DNA of 64,000 nucleotides from Turicimonas muris (GTDB lineage: Bacteria; Pseudomonadota; Gammaproteobacteria; Burkholderiales; Burkholderiaceae_F): NCBI RefSeq assembly GCF_002221595.1, contig NZ_NHMP01000001.1:372001-436000 (forward strand). Direction: 5' to 3'. The position numbers were made by a program, and so were the translations under genes. Shown here in pieces: positions 1 to 7,893 of this stretch (its first letter is position 1; every line of letters begins with the position of its first letter). The notes below the pieces were generated by a model. The model was given only the letters and a program-made list of their open reading frames with translations. It did no database searches and was not told the origin of the DNA.

Positions 1-428
1 GAGGTACGAAATGCGGAAGCTTGATAGGGGAAGCTCTGGTTGTAAATAATTCCAAGATTTCTAAGAGATTACTTGGAGTTTTGAGAATGCGCGGGGGCTT
101 AATAGCTAAAGGCCGACTTCTTGGCTGCAGTTTTTTAGCTTTGTTTGAGAACAATTTATATCTTTCGATCGGAGAGAGAGCGGTTAAGCAGGCTCAAGTC
201 ATTAGCGAAGCCTTTGAAAATGCCGGCTTTCCGCTCCTGGTGCCAACCATGACAAATCAGGTTTTCCCGGTCGTAGATGCTTCTACTCTGGAGAAACTGC
301 AGAAAAAGTTTAAACTAAGAGTCCTAAGGAAGACAGACGATGAACATTATTTACTGCGTTTGTGTACTTCATGGTCCACTTCTGAAAACCAAATTCAAAC
401 AATAGTCGCCTTTCTTAAGAAAATCTAA
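1..428 (+). CDS. Threonine aldolase, C-terminal part (cut by window start)
   Basis: Beta-eliminating-lyase family PLP enzyme that cleaves L-threonine or allo-threonine to glycine and acetaldehyde. The reading frame is open to the left edge (codons from base 3), so the true start lies outside the window. The first residues read GTKCGSLIGEALV, which fits the family segment around the PLP-binding lysine (GGTKNG). RGGLIAKGRLLG, FLALFENNLYLSIGERA and PTMTNQVFPV further match the C-terminal domain of low-specificity threonine aldolases. The stop at 426-428 is followed after 12 bases by a LysR gene with a good AAGGAG site, so the two are probably co-transcribed. Only about 140 residues are visible; the family assignment is good, the exact substrate is not known. 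Confidence 0.82.
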   Translation, partial: GTKCGSLIGEALVVNNSKISKRLLGVLRMRGGLIAKGRLLGCSFLALFENNLYLSIGERAVKQAQVISEAFENAGFPLLVPTMTNQVFPVVDASTLEKLQKKFKLRVLRKTDDEHYLLRLCTSWSTSENQIQTIVAFLKKI

Positions 429-440
429 AAGGAGAACAGT

Positions 441-1418
441 ATGCTCGAGGATGCTGTTTATACCCACGAGTGGCTGCTGTTTATTTCTCTATGTGAGACT
501 GGTTCGATGAAAGAATCAGCGGAATTATTTTCGCTTAGTACATCGGCTGCATCGAGAGCGTTAAAAAGGCTGGAGGACACACTAGAGGTCACTCTTTTTG
601 ATCGTTGTTCCAAGCCGATGACCCCGACACCAGACGGAAAAATTCTGTACTCTAGAGTCAAGACTGCAATGAAGAGTACTAGAGAGGCATTAGAGAATGT
701 GAGAGAAAAAAATTCATTGCATTCAGAATTAAAAATTGGTTTCTTAGAAAGTATGTCCTTGTCTATAGTCCCCCAATTTTTATCAAATTTTAAGACAAGA
801 GTAGGAACTATTACTTGTCTGACGGGGAGTTCAGACAGACTGATTGAAAGACTCAAAAAGCACGATGTAGATATTATTGTCTCTTCCGATCCGGCTCTAA
901 AAAATACAGATTGGAAAAGAATTTTGATGATTCGAGAACCTTCTGTTGCTCTCTTCCCTAAAGGTATCTATTTAGGGGAGGGAAGAAAAAACCTTAGCTG
1001 GAACCAGCTTTCCCTATGCAACTTGCCATTCATCAATTCTTATGGAAAGAGCGGCAGAGGAAAACTGGTAAATAACTTTTTAATAACCTATGGAATTCAG
1101 TTAGTTGGCCGGATTAAAGTCGACAATCTTGCGATCAAACTTTCCATGGTGGCAAATAACAGCGGTTGGACCATTACTAGCCCCTTGAGTCTTTTAAACT
1201 ATCCTGCGTTTACGAAAGATATTGATGCAATCCCTCTTCCAGCTCCAGGAATGGAAAGACGGATTTATTTGATAGCAAACGAGCTCTTTCCCCAAGATTT
1301 GTTTGAGGACATCGCAAAAGAAGTTTGCAAACTATATTCCGCTTCAGTTCTGCCCTCTCTCAAAACTCTATGTCACCAAAATATTGGTGAATTTCACATT
1401 CGACAGGCCACCTTTTAA
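441..1418 (+). CDS. LysR-family transcriptional regulator
   Basis: 325 residues: an N-terminal winged helix-turn-helix (about residues 8-65, with SMKESAELFSLSTSAASRALKRLE as the recognition region) followed by a LysR substrate-binding fold. The start at 441 has AAAAGGAG just upstream. It is clearly paralogous to the regulator at 3840-4859: both share segments such as IGxLxS, VDIIVSSDP/EIDIFISSDP, a GKL..NFL motif and GWTIxxP. It sits between the threonine aldolase gene and a Dcu-type carrier gene on the same strand, so control of the carrier or of the fumarate-lyase genes is plausible but not shown. Ligand unknown. Confidence 0.88.
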   Translation: MLEDAVYTHEWLLFISLCETGSMKESAELFSLSTSAASRALKRLEDTLEVTLFDRCSKPMTPTPDGKILYSRVKTAMKSTREALENVREKNSLHSELKIGFLESMSLSIVPQFLSNFKTRVGTITCLTGSSDRLIERLKKHDVDIIVSSDPALKNTDWKRILMIREPSVALFPKGIYLGEGRKNLSWNQLSLCNLPFINSYGKSGRGKLVNNFLITYGIQLVGRIKVDNLAIKLSMVANNSGWTITSPLSLLNYPAFTKDIDAIPLPAPGMERRIYLIANELFPQDLFEDIAKEVCKLYSASVLPSLKTLCHQNIGEFHIRQATF

Positions 1419-1450
1419 TGCCGCCTTGAGTTACTGGGCTGTCTTTTTTT
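1402..1450 (+). terminator. Probable rho-independent terminator after lysR
   Basis: Arms 1402-1410 (GACAGGCCA) and 1435-1443 (TGGGCTGTC) pair with one mismatch and are followed by a run of seven T. The upstream arm overlaps the last codons of the lysR gene. The loop is long (24 bases), which lowers confidence. Confidence 0.5.
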
Positions 1451-1658
1451 ACCTTTTGTCTGCATTAAAAAATCTCTAAATTTATCCCGGAAAAAATAAT
1501 TGATACTCTGGAAATACAAAGAGGTAGTGGCTACTTTTTTATCCTTTTAAGGAGTTTTTGCATATTTAAGTTGCAGCCTGAGCAACTAAGATGACAATCC
1601 TGCTTGTTAGCAAGAAGATAAAAAAACAAAAAATTTAAACCTCCCAAGGAGAATAATC
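1419..1658 (+). promoter_or_regulatory. Upstream region of the Dcu-type carrier gene
   Basis: A 240-base AT-rich leader. It holds a small hairpin, GTTGC-7 bases-GCAAC, at 1570-1586 and a second short dyad (CTTG-TTAG-CAAG) near 1599-1610. The carrier start is preceded by CCAAGGAGAATAATC, a strong ribosome site. I cannot assign -35/-10 boxes with confidence. LysR proteins usually bind T-N11-A dyads in such regions. Confidence 0.3.
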
Positions 1659-2969
1659 ATGGATGTCTTTTTGCAAGCAGTAGTAGTACTTGGTGCAGTT
1701 ATTATCGGCGTCAGATTCGGGAGCATAGGGCTCGGAATATGTGGTGGCGGCGGTTTGATGATCTTAAATCAGGTTTTTGGGTTAAGGCCTACAGGAGCAC
1801 CGGTTGATGTAATTCTTATTATTTTGGCAGTCGTCATTGCAGCATCTGCGATGCAAGCAGCTGGTGGAATTGATTTTATGGTTCGAATTGCAGAACGAAT
1901 CATTCGTGCAAATCCAAAAAGAATAGTATTTATTGCTCCATTAGTAACCTGGTTTTTTTCCTTTTTGGCAGGTACTGCAAACATTGTTCAGGCTCTGCAA
2001 CCGGTTATTTATGAAGTTTCGTATTCTTCGAGAGTGCGCCCGGAACGTTCTATGACGGTCTCTGCCATTGCAGCGCAACAGTCATTAGTTGCTTCTCCTG
2101 TTGCAGCTTGTACGGCGGCATTGCTTGGGTTACTTGGCTCAAGCGGATCTAATATGACCTTGGGTCAAATTATGATGGTGACTGTTCCTTCTACACTGAT
2201 TGCGGTCCTTATCACCTCTTGTGTTATGTCTTTTTACGGGAAAGAGTTGGATAACGATCCAGAATATCTCCAACGACTCAAAGATGGATTAGTGCTGCCT
2301 CCGAAACCGATCGAACATAAAGAATTGCCTAAGACAGCAGCGTGGTCCGCTATCATTTTTGTTCTTGGAGTTGTTTTCGCCGTTGTGGCCGGATTCTTCC
2401 CTGAGATGCGAACTCCAAGTACCGGAAAACCTATTGGTATGGGTGTTTTCTTACAAATGTCTATGTTGGCAGCCGCTTTTCTTATTCTGATCATCTGCAG
2501 ACCTCAGATGAAAAAAGCTCTAGAATCCTCTGTCCTTAGAGCAGGAATTTCCGCAATCATTGTTATTTTTGGACTTGCGTGGATGGCTGATACATTCATT
2601 TCCGCCCATAAAGCCGCATGGATTGCTTCTATGGGACAGTACCTCCAAAATTACCCGATTCTTTTCGCAGTTATTTGTTTCTTTGCTTCTTCCTTCTTGG
2701 CTTCTCAGGCAGCAACAGTTAGAGCAATTATGCCAATTGGGATTGCGCTTGGTTTAACGCCTGCAACCTTGGTTGGTTTATACCCAAGTGTTAATGGAAC
2801 CTCTTTTTTCCCAGCTAGCGGCCCTGTTATTTCAACGATGCAGTTTGACCAATCCGGGACTATTAAGATTGGGAACTACGTATTAAATCATTCTTTTATG
2901 GTTCCAATGTTGGTAGCCACTACTTCTGCAACCTTAATTGCATTCGCTTTTTCGAGAATCGTTCTCTAA
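1659..2969 (+). CDS. Anaerobic C4-dicarboxylate carrier, DcuA/DcuB family
   Basis: 436 residues, all hydrophobic segments and short loops, the usual length of DcuA/DcuB (about 433-446). Recognisable family segments: GVRFGSIGLGICGGGG near the N-terminus, the ISAMQ.AGG.D-like stretch AASAMQAAGGIDF (about residues 61-73), FFSFLAGTANI, SPVAA, and SQAATVRAIMPIGIALG near residues 348-364. Such carriers exchange fumarate, malate, succinate and aspartate across the inner membrane during fumarate respiration. This fits the nearby fumarate-producing lyase genes. AAGGAG lies 6 bases before the start and a terminator follows at 3001. DcuA and DcuB cannot be told apart here. Confidence 0.9.
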   Translation: MDVFLQAVVVLGAVIIGVRFGSIGLGICGGGGLMILNQVFGLRPTGAPVDVILIILAVVIAASAMQAAGGIDFMVRIAERIIRANPKRIVFIAPLVTWFFSFLAGTANIVQALQPVIYEVSYSSRVRPERSMTVSAIAAQQSLVASPVAACTAALLGLLGSSGSNMTLGQIMMVTVPSTLIAVLITSCVMSFYGKELDNDPEYLQRLKDGLVLPPKPIEHKELPKTAAWSAIIFVLGVVFAVVAGFFPEMRTPSTGKPIGMGVFLQMSMLAAAFLILIICRPQMKKALESSVLRAGISAIIVIFGLAWMADTFISAHKAAWIASMGQYLQNYPILFAVICFFASSFLASQAATVRAIMPIGIALGLTPATLVGLYPSVNGTSFFPASGPVISTMQFDQSGTIKIGNYVLNHSFMVPMLVATTSATLIAFAFSRIVL

Positions 2970-3000
2970 CTTTTTTTCGGAAGACTTAAAAATTTGAGAC

Positions 3001-3033
3001 AGGACTTGGGGAGCTGAACCCAGGTCCTTTTAA
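3001..3033 (+). terminator. Rho-independent terminator of the Dcu-type gene
   Basis: A 10-bp stem (3001-3010 AGGACTTGGG with 3019-3028 CCCAGGTCCT, one G-U pair), 8-base loop, then TTTTAAAA. It lies between two convergent genes, and the T run fits plus-strand transcription. Confidence 0.72.
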
Positions 3034-3046
3034 AATTACTTTGCTC

Positions 3047-3838
3047 TTAAGATTTGTTTTGAGCTTCAAGAACTGACTCCAAAATTGTATTTACAAGTTT
3101 GGATTGAATAGTAGGATTCCTCAATGTTGATGATTCATTGGAAAAGTCAATAAAACTTAACTTTGAATTTTTTATTTGGGAGATTTTTTTGTATTCCGAG
3201 GGTTGAACCCTTTCTCTATCACTGAATAACACGAGAGTTGGTAAGGAAGCTTGGCTTAGGAATGCAGAAGGCTCAATCATTCCGGGAATAAAAGAACTTA
3301 TGACGTGTCCGATACCGGGGCCATATCTTGATATCAGATAAGTCTTAAATTCATAAAAGCAATTTTCGACGATCACTAGGTTAGGAGCTTTTTTCAACTG
3401 AGAGGCGATTGCCAATGTGGGCAAAGAGCCGATAAATTTCCCGTAGAGAATGAAAGGGGAAAAGCTAAAATTTTGAGAGGCGTAGCCGATGGCTTCTTTA
3501 GAAAGTTCCATGAAGATCTCTAAATTTAATTCACCCTCATATTTTCCAAAACCCGGAATATCGTAAAGAATGACTTTCAGGCCGAGATCGCAGAGCCATA
3601 AAACCTGTGGTAAATGAGCTGACATATTTTTAGAACCGTCTGTGGTAAAAATTACGGTTCCTATTTCCCCTTTTGACGGCTCAATTATGAGAAAGTTTGT
3701 AGGAGGATGCCCGACAATCGTAGTTTGGCTTGCTTCCTCAAAATGATAGCCTAAAATATCCGGACGCCAGTAACTCCGTTCATCAGGCTCGAAGAATAAA
3801 CCTTCGGATAAACGTTGGATAAAAGTTAAGCTCTTCAT
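3047..3838 (-). CDS. Alpha/beta-hydrolase-like protein lacking the nucleophile serine
   Basis: 263 residues from the ATG at 3838, one base after the stop codon of the upstream LysR gene (TAG-C-ATG), so translation is coupled; a longer frame from 3883 overlaps that gene and is less likely. The fold is suggested by IGTVIFTTDGSKNMSAHLP (strand-loop near the N-terminus), LKVILYDIPGFGKYEGE and LPTLVLFSDRERVQPSEY near the C-terminus, as in alpha/beta hydrolases. Where the family has G-x-S-x-G, this protein reads YGKFIGS: the nucleophile position is Phe. A non-enzymatic, sensing or binding role is possible. The assignment to the fold is from pattern only. Confidence 0.6.
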   Translation of the reverse strand: MKSLTFIQRLSEGLFFEPDERSYWRPDILGYHFEEASQTTIVGHPPTNFLIIEPSKGEIGTVIFTTDGSKNMSAHLPQVLWLCDLGLKVILYDIPGFGKYEGELNLEIFMELSKEAIGYASQNFSFSPFILYGKFIGSLPTLAIASQLKKAPNLVIVENCFYEFKTYLISRYGPGIGHVISSFIPGMIEPSAFLSQASLPTLVLFSDRERVQPSEYKKISQIKNSKLSFIDFSNESSTLRNPTIQSKLVNTILESVLEAQNKS

Positions 3839-3839
3839 G

Positions 3840-4859
3840 CTAATCAGAAACAGAGCTGAAAGAGATCTTTTTTTCGTTATCAAGATCCACTGTAAATATT
3901 TCTTCTTCTAACCAAGGAGCAATTTCAATAGTTTCTTTGGCTAATTTTTTCTGAGTAATTCTGGTCAAGGCTTCAAATATGGTCTGAAAGAGGCTAAATG
4001 GAACAGAGTTTCTTGAAACTAAAAATACTTCTCTTGATAAAGTAGGTGCAGGCATTGCTCTTAACTGGATGTTTGGCAGGTACTTTACATGTTGAAGCAC
4101 TCCGGAAGGTCTGGAGATTGTCCATCCTAGACCCGCATCAACTAATTCTAGAAGAACAGAGTTGTTGTCAACATTGTACTTTTGCAAGATTGGAATGTCA
4201 TGGGAGACTAAAAAGTTTTGGAAGAGTTTCCCGCCTCCGGTGGCTTTGCTTAAGCCAATGTAAGGTAAGCCGCATAATCTTAAGTTGGACCAGGTCAAGC
4301 TTTGATTTTCTAAGGGGAAAGAATTAGGTAAAACTAAAAGAGAGGGCTCCCCATAGAAAAACTTTTTCCTCATGTCTTTTAGCTCAATACTTGGATCGGA
4401 TGAAATAAAGATATCGATTTCATCTTTTAAAAAACGACTATATAGATGATCGCTTGTCCCGGAAAGAATTGTGCAATGTGTTATTTGTTTATTTATGGTT
4501 GAGATGAGAGAACTCGTTATCACTCGAGTAAAACTATCGAGCACGCCGATTCTCAAATCAATTCTCAAATGATTTTTTGTTCTTAGTGATTCGATTAGTT
4601 CCGGGACAGAATTAAGGAAAGGCCTACAGGTTTCTAATACTTCTTTACCGTCCGCTGTTAAATTTACTGGTCTAGTCGAACGGTCAACTAATGTCGTTTT
4701 CAAAGCATTTTCAAAGGCCACAAGTTTTCTCGAGGCAACTGACTGGGATACTCCTAAGTTCTGAGCTGCCTCCGTAAAAGATTGAGTTCTATGGATCTGG
4801 AACAGCAGTTCCACCGCTTCTGAGACAAAAAAAGAGCGAGGAGATTGGGACGCAGGCAT
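3840..4859 (-). CDS. LysR-family transcriptional regulator
   Basis: 339 residues. N-terminal helix-turn-helix (SFTEAAQNLGVSQSVASRKL, about residues 27-46) plus a LysR effector domain. It is paralogous to the regulator at 441-1418 along its length. It is transcribed divergently from the argininosuccinate-lyase-like gene (136 bases between starts), the classic arrangement for a LysR protein controlling its neighbour. It is followed directly by the coupled hydrolase-like gene. The effector is unknown; an intermediate of the lyase pathway is a reasonable guess. Confidence 0.88.
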   Translation of the reverse strand: MPASQSPRSFFVSEAVELLFQIHRTQSFTEAAQNLGVSQSVASRKLVAFENALKTTLVDRSTRPVNLTADGKEVLETCRPFLNSVPELIESLRTKNHLRIDLRIGVLDSFTRVITSSLISTINKQITHCTILSGTSDHLYSRFLKDEIDIFISSDPSIELKDMRKKFFYGEPSLLVLPNSFPLENQSLTWSNLRLCGLPYIGLSKATGGGKLFQNFLVSHDIPILQKYNVDNNSVLLELVDAGLGWTISRPSGVLQHVKYLPNIQLRAMPAPTLSREVFLVSRNSVPFSLFQTIFEALTRITQKKLAKETIEIAPWLEEEIFTVDLDNEKKISFSSVSD

Positions 4860-4995
4860 ATTTTTCTCTGAGGCAAAATTATTATGCTTATTATGAATAT
4901 TTTTAGACGTTTTTTCGCAATTGTGAAAAATTAATACTCAGGAGTTCTTGATTTGAATAACAAGAATATTCATTGATTTTGACCAAGGAGAAAAA
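4860..4995. promoter_or_regulatory. Divergent intergenic region, lysR / lyase cluster
   Basis: A 136-base AT-rich spacer between divergent genes. It contains the near-palindromic stretch TGAATAACAAGAATATTCA at about 4954-4972 (TGAAT/ATTCA arms) and AT-rich TATTATGC/TATTATGA repeats near 4881-4898, both candidate LysR sites. AAGGAGAAAAA precedes the lyase ATG. Confidence 0.35.
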
Positions 4996-6507
4996 ATGTC
5001 TCAAAAGAAACCTGATTTTTCCAGAGGGAAAATCTCCAAGCCATTGGCTCAGGAGATCATTAAATATATTAACGATCCGATTGCCAGAGCAGATTTCGAA
5101 CAATCCTATGACACGATGCTGGATATTAATCGTGCGCATGTGCTTATGCTGTGCAAACAAGGGATCATTGAAAAGGCCGTTGCTCAAAAAATATTGAAAG
5201 CAACTGATGAAATTCAAAAAGATAGAGTCCTTCCTGACTTTAGTGAGAATATTGAAGATTTGTATACCAACCTCGAGGGTCGACTTATCAAAATGGTCGG
5301 AATGGAAGTCGGGGGACAACAGCATACAGCTCGTTCTCGCAATGACTTAGGGGCAACGGTAATACGAATGGATACTAGAAAGTATTACCTTCAGCTTGCC
5401 ACCTTGTTTAATAAGATGCGAAAAACAATTTTGGCTCTTGCTAGACAAAATTATGATGCAGTTTTTTCTGGTTACACCCATATGCAGCCGTCTGAGCCAG
5501 TTTCTTTTGCCCATTACCTTTCTGGAGTTCTTTCTGGTCTTTCAAGAGATTACCAACGATATGCAAATGTTTGGGAGTCTTTGAATCTCTGTCCATTGGG
5601 CGGCGGATCTATGGGATCCACTTCTTATGACATCGATAGAAAATATACGGCTAAGCTTTTAGGATTTAACGGTCCTATTCAAAACTCAATTGATTGTGTC
5701 GCTTCTCGTGATTATGCTTTAGAAACTGTCATGACATTGGCAATGGCTAGCGACACAATGAGCCGGTTGGCCTTTGACCTCTATATCTGGTCGACTCCAG
5801 AATATGGATATATCGAAGTTGATGATTCTTGCGCTGTATGCTCTTCAATTATGCCTCAGAAAAAGAATCCGTTCACTCTAGAGCATATGAAAGGATTGGC
5901 AGGACATATGGAAGGCTTTGTGGTAGGTATTTATTCCTGCATGAAGAATATCATTTACTCCCACTGCAAAGACACAAGTGTTGAATCTACCCGATATCTG
6001 CATGAAGCCATGCATGACATGGAAATCGACTTTACTTTGGCAAATATTACAATCGGCACACTTGCCGTAAAGAAAGATAAGATGCGCGATAAGGCTCTTA
6101 AGAATTTCTGCACCGTCACTGAATTAGCTAATTATTTAGTTCGCTACGATGGAATTCCGTTCAGAGAAGCACATCATGTGGTAGCAGGAGTTGTTGGAAA
6201 ACTTTGTGAAGAAGGTTTGGATAGTTCTAAGATCGACCGAGCTTTAGTCAATGAGATTGCAGAAGAGCATTTTGGATTTGAAACTAAGTTAACCGACAAG
6301 TTAATCAAAGAGGCGCTTGATCCAACAAGAATTGCCGAGGCTAAAAAATGCCTAGGCGGAACAGCTATGGCTGAAGTTAAACGCCAGCTTGACCTTCTTG
6401 AAGATCAAATTGAAAAAGATGAAAAGATATTAGCGGATCGAGTAGTTCAAATTGAAAACGCCGCTCTTAATCTGAGAGCCTCCGTGAAAGAACTTGAGGA
6501 GGCATAG
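4996..6507 (+). CDS. Argininosuccinate-lyase-like fumarate lyase
   Basis: 503 residues of the fumarase/aspartase superfamily, nearest to ArgH. All three active-site segments are present: HTARSRND (residues 110-117), THMQPSEPV (161-169, with His162) and the signature SSIMPQKKNP (283-292, then Glu296). Enzymes of this group release fumarate from an N-substituted aspartate. Departures from standard ArgH include LGGGSMGSTSYDIDR where ArgH has LGAGALAGTTFPIDR, Leu instead of Gln after RSRND, and a longer C-terminus. The substrate may therefore not be argininosuccinate; the EDDS-lyase type is another branch of this family. No other arginine gene is present. First gene of a three-lyase row; the next gene follows in the same frame 12 bases on. 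Confidence 0.82.
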   Translation: MSQKKPDFSRGKISKPLAQEIIKYINDPIARADFEQSYDTMLDINRAHVLMLCKQGIIEKAVAQKILKATDEIQKDRVLPDFSENIEDLYTNLEGRLIKMVGMEVGGQQHTARSRNDLGATVIRMDTRKYYLQLATLFNKMRKTILALARQNYDAVFSGYTHMQPSEPVSFAHYLSGVLSGLSRDYQRYANVWESLNLCPLGGGSMGSTSYDIDRKYTAKLLGFNGPIQNSIDCVASRDYALETVMTLAMASDTMSRLAFDLYIWSTPEYGYIEVDDSCAVCSSIMPQKKNPFTLEHMKGLAGHMEGFVVGIYSCMKNIIYSHCKDTSVESTRYLHEAMHDMEIDFTLANITIGTLAVKKDKMRDKALKNFCTVTELANYLVRYDGIPFREAHHVVAGVVGKLCEEGLDSSKIDRALVNEIAEEHFGFETKLTDKLIKEALDPTRIAEAKKCLGGTAMAEVKRQLDLLEDQIEKDEKILADRVVQIENAALNLRASVKELEEA

Positions 6508-6519
6508 AGCTCGTCTTTT

Positions 6520-7890
6520 GTGTTGATAGAAACCATTCTTCGAAGGTCATCTTCCTATCTGACTATTATGATGAATAGCATTCTTTTTTCAAAACGCTCT
6601 TTGAATAGTTATCCTCTTTTTATTCAAAGTTATGCCGAAATCAAAAAAGCCGCAGCTAAGGCGAATAAGGATTTAGGTTGTATTACGGAAGAAGCAGCCG
6701 GGAAAATCATATCCTGCTGTGACAAACTCAAAGAGAGTCCTCAATCAAAAATTTTTGAGACTCAGGCCTGGTGTATAGACGGAGTGGACTTTAATTTTCT
6801 ATTTAATTCCTTTATTTCGGCTGAAACTGGAGTTCAGGTCGACTTGGTTAACAAAAACCAGATCGCTAATGATGTGCTCCAGACTGCCCAGAACTTGACG
6901 GTTTTAAAATATCTTGATGTTCACATGTTTGGGGTTGAAACCCTTATAAGGGCACTGAGAGAAAAATCTATTGAGTTCCAAGACACGCTTCATATTGGAA
7001 GATCTCACATGCAGGAGTCTTTGCCGGTCACATGGGGAGGCGTCTTCGGAGCAATGGCTCTATCAATACAAAAAGCGCTTGAAGAAATAAATAACGTTAG
7101 AGAGGTCTTTCTTGAGGTTTATCTAGGGGCGACGCCTATTGATCAGTTTGCGGTTTGTGCTCCGGGGTTCTCGTCGTTGGCAATTGAGTATCTTAGAAGG
7201 TATAGTCATTTTGGATTAAGAAAACCTAAAATTGACTTTTCGGATCAGCCCAATACTTATTACATAGCCTCGATCGAGGGAAACGACAAGTTTGTCCGAC
7301 TATTGGGCTTTTTGCGATTGCTGGCTTTAAACATAGCTCGAATCAGCAATGACCTATATTTATATTCTTCGGGGCCAAGATGTGGTATTTCTGAACTTTC
7401 TCTTCCCGCAATTGCTCCAGGTTCCACAATCATGCCCGGGAAAATTAATCCAAGTATGCCGGAACTGATGCTGCAGGTTTTTCACCAAACAATGTCAATA
7501 GATCAAATGGCCTGTTTTTCTTATGTAGAAGAAGATATTGATTTGGAGCCAACGAATAATCCCGTATTTTTTGATTCCTTAGAAATAATAGAGGTAATAG
7601 GGAGAGGATCCTCTAAATTTGTAGAAAAGTGTGTTCAAGGGATTTCTCTAAAACCCTTTGAAAACAGTGAACATCTAAGGAACTCGGCTTCCTTAATAGC
7701 TATTGTTAAGCACATTTTCGGAAATAAAACCGCATCTCAAGTGGCTGAGTATTGTCTTGACAGGGAGGTTTCTGTTATAGAACTTGGTTTTGCTAACTCT
7801 AACAATGTCTCAACAATATTAGGGCTGGAAAAGTTCAAAAATCCACAAGAAGTGAAAGCATTTCTAGCAGAGAACGGTTATAAGGATTAA
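6520..7890 (+). CDS. Degenerate aspartase/fumarase paralog (keeps segments 2 and 3)
   Basis: 456 residues from the GTG at 6520; an ATG at 6568 is the other choice, and neither has a well-placed ribosome site. Compared with aspartases, the N-terminal RxExDxLG..YYGIQT part is missing or unrecognisable. The first active-site segment is destroyed: QSSND is QIAND (residues 114-118) and the GTSTNMN segment reads GVDFNFL. The second, GRSHMQESLPV (160-170, His163), and third, GSTIMPGKINP (301-311, Glu315), are preserved, with a Thr in the second position of the GSS triplet. As a homotetramer it should not be active, because each site needs segment 1. The next gene starts 3 bases after its stop. Confidence 0.75.
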   Translation: MLIETILRRSSSYLTIMMNSILFSKRSLNSYPLFIQSYAEIKKAAAKANKDLGCITEEAAGKIISCCDKLKESPQSKIFETQAWCIDGVDFNFLFNSFISAETGVQVDLVNKNQIANDVLQTAQNLTVLKYLDVHMFGVETLIRALREKSIEFQDTLHIGRSHMQESLPVTWGGVFGAMALSIQKALEEINNVREVFLEVYLGATPIDQFAVCAPGFSSLAIEYLRRYSHFGLRKPKIDFSDQPNTYYIASIEGNDKFVRLLGFLRLLALNIARISNDLYLYSSGPRCGISELSLPAIAPGSTIMPGKINPSMPELMLQVFHQTMSIDQMACFSYVEEDIDLEPTNNPVFFDSLEIIEVIGRGSSKFVEKCVQGISLKPFENSEHLRNSASLIAIVKHIFGNKTASQVAEYCLDREVSVIELGFANSNNVSTILGLEKFKNPQEVKAFLAENGYKD

Positions 7891-7893
7891 AAC

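Noticed and set aside
6505-6522. Read-through fusion of the ArgH-like protein and the next lyase (same frame across the TAG)
   Set aside because: Being in the same frame has a one-in-three chance; the ArgH-like protein has a normal C-terminus before the stop.
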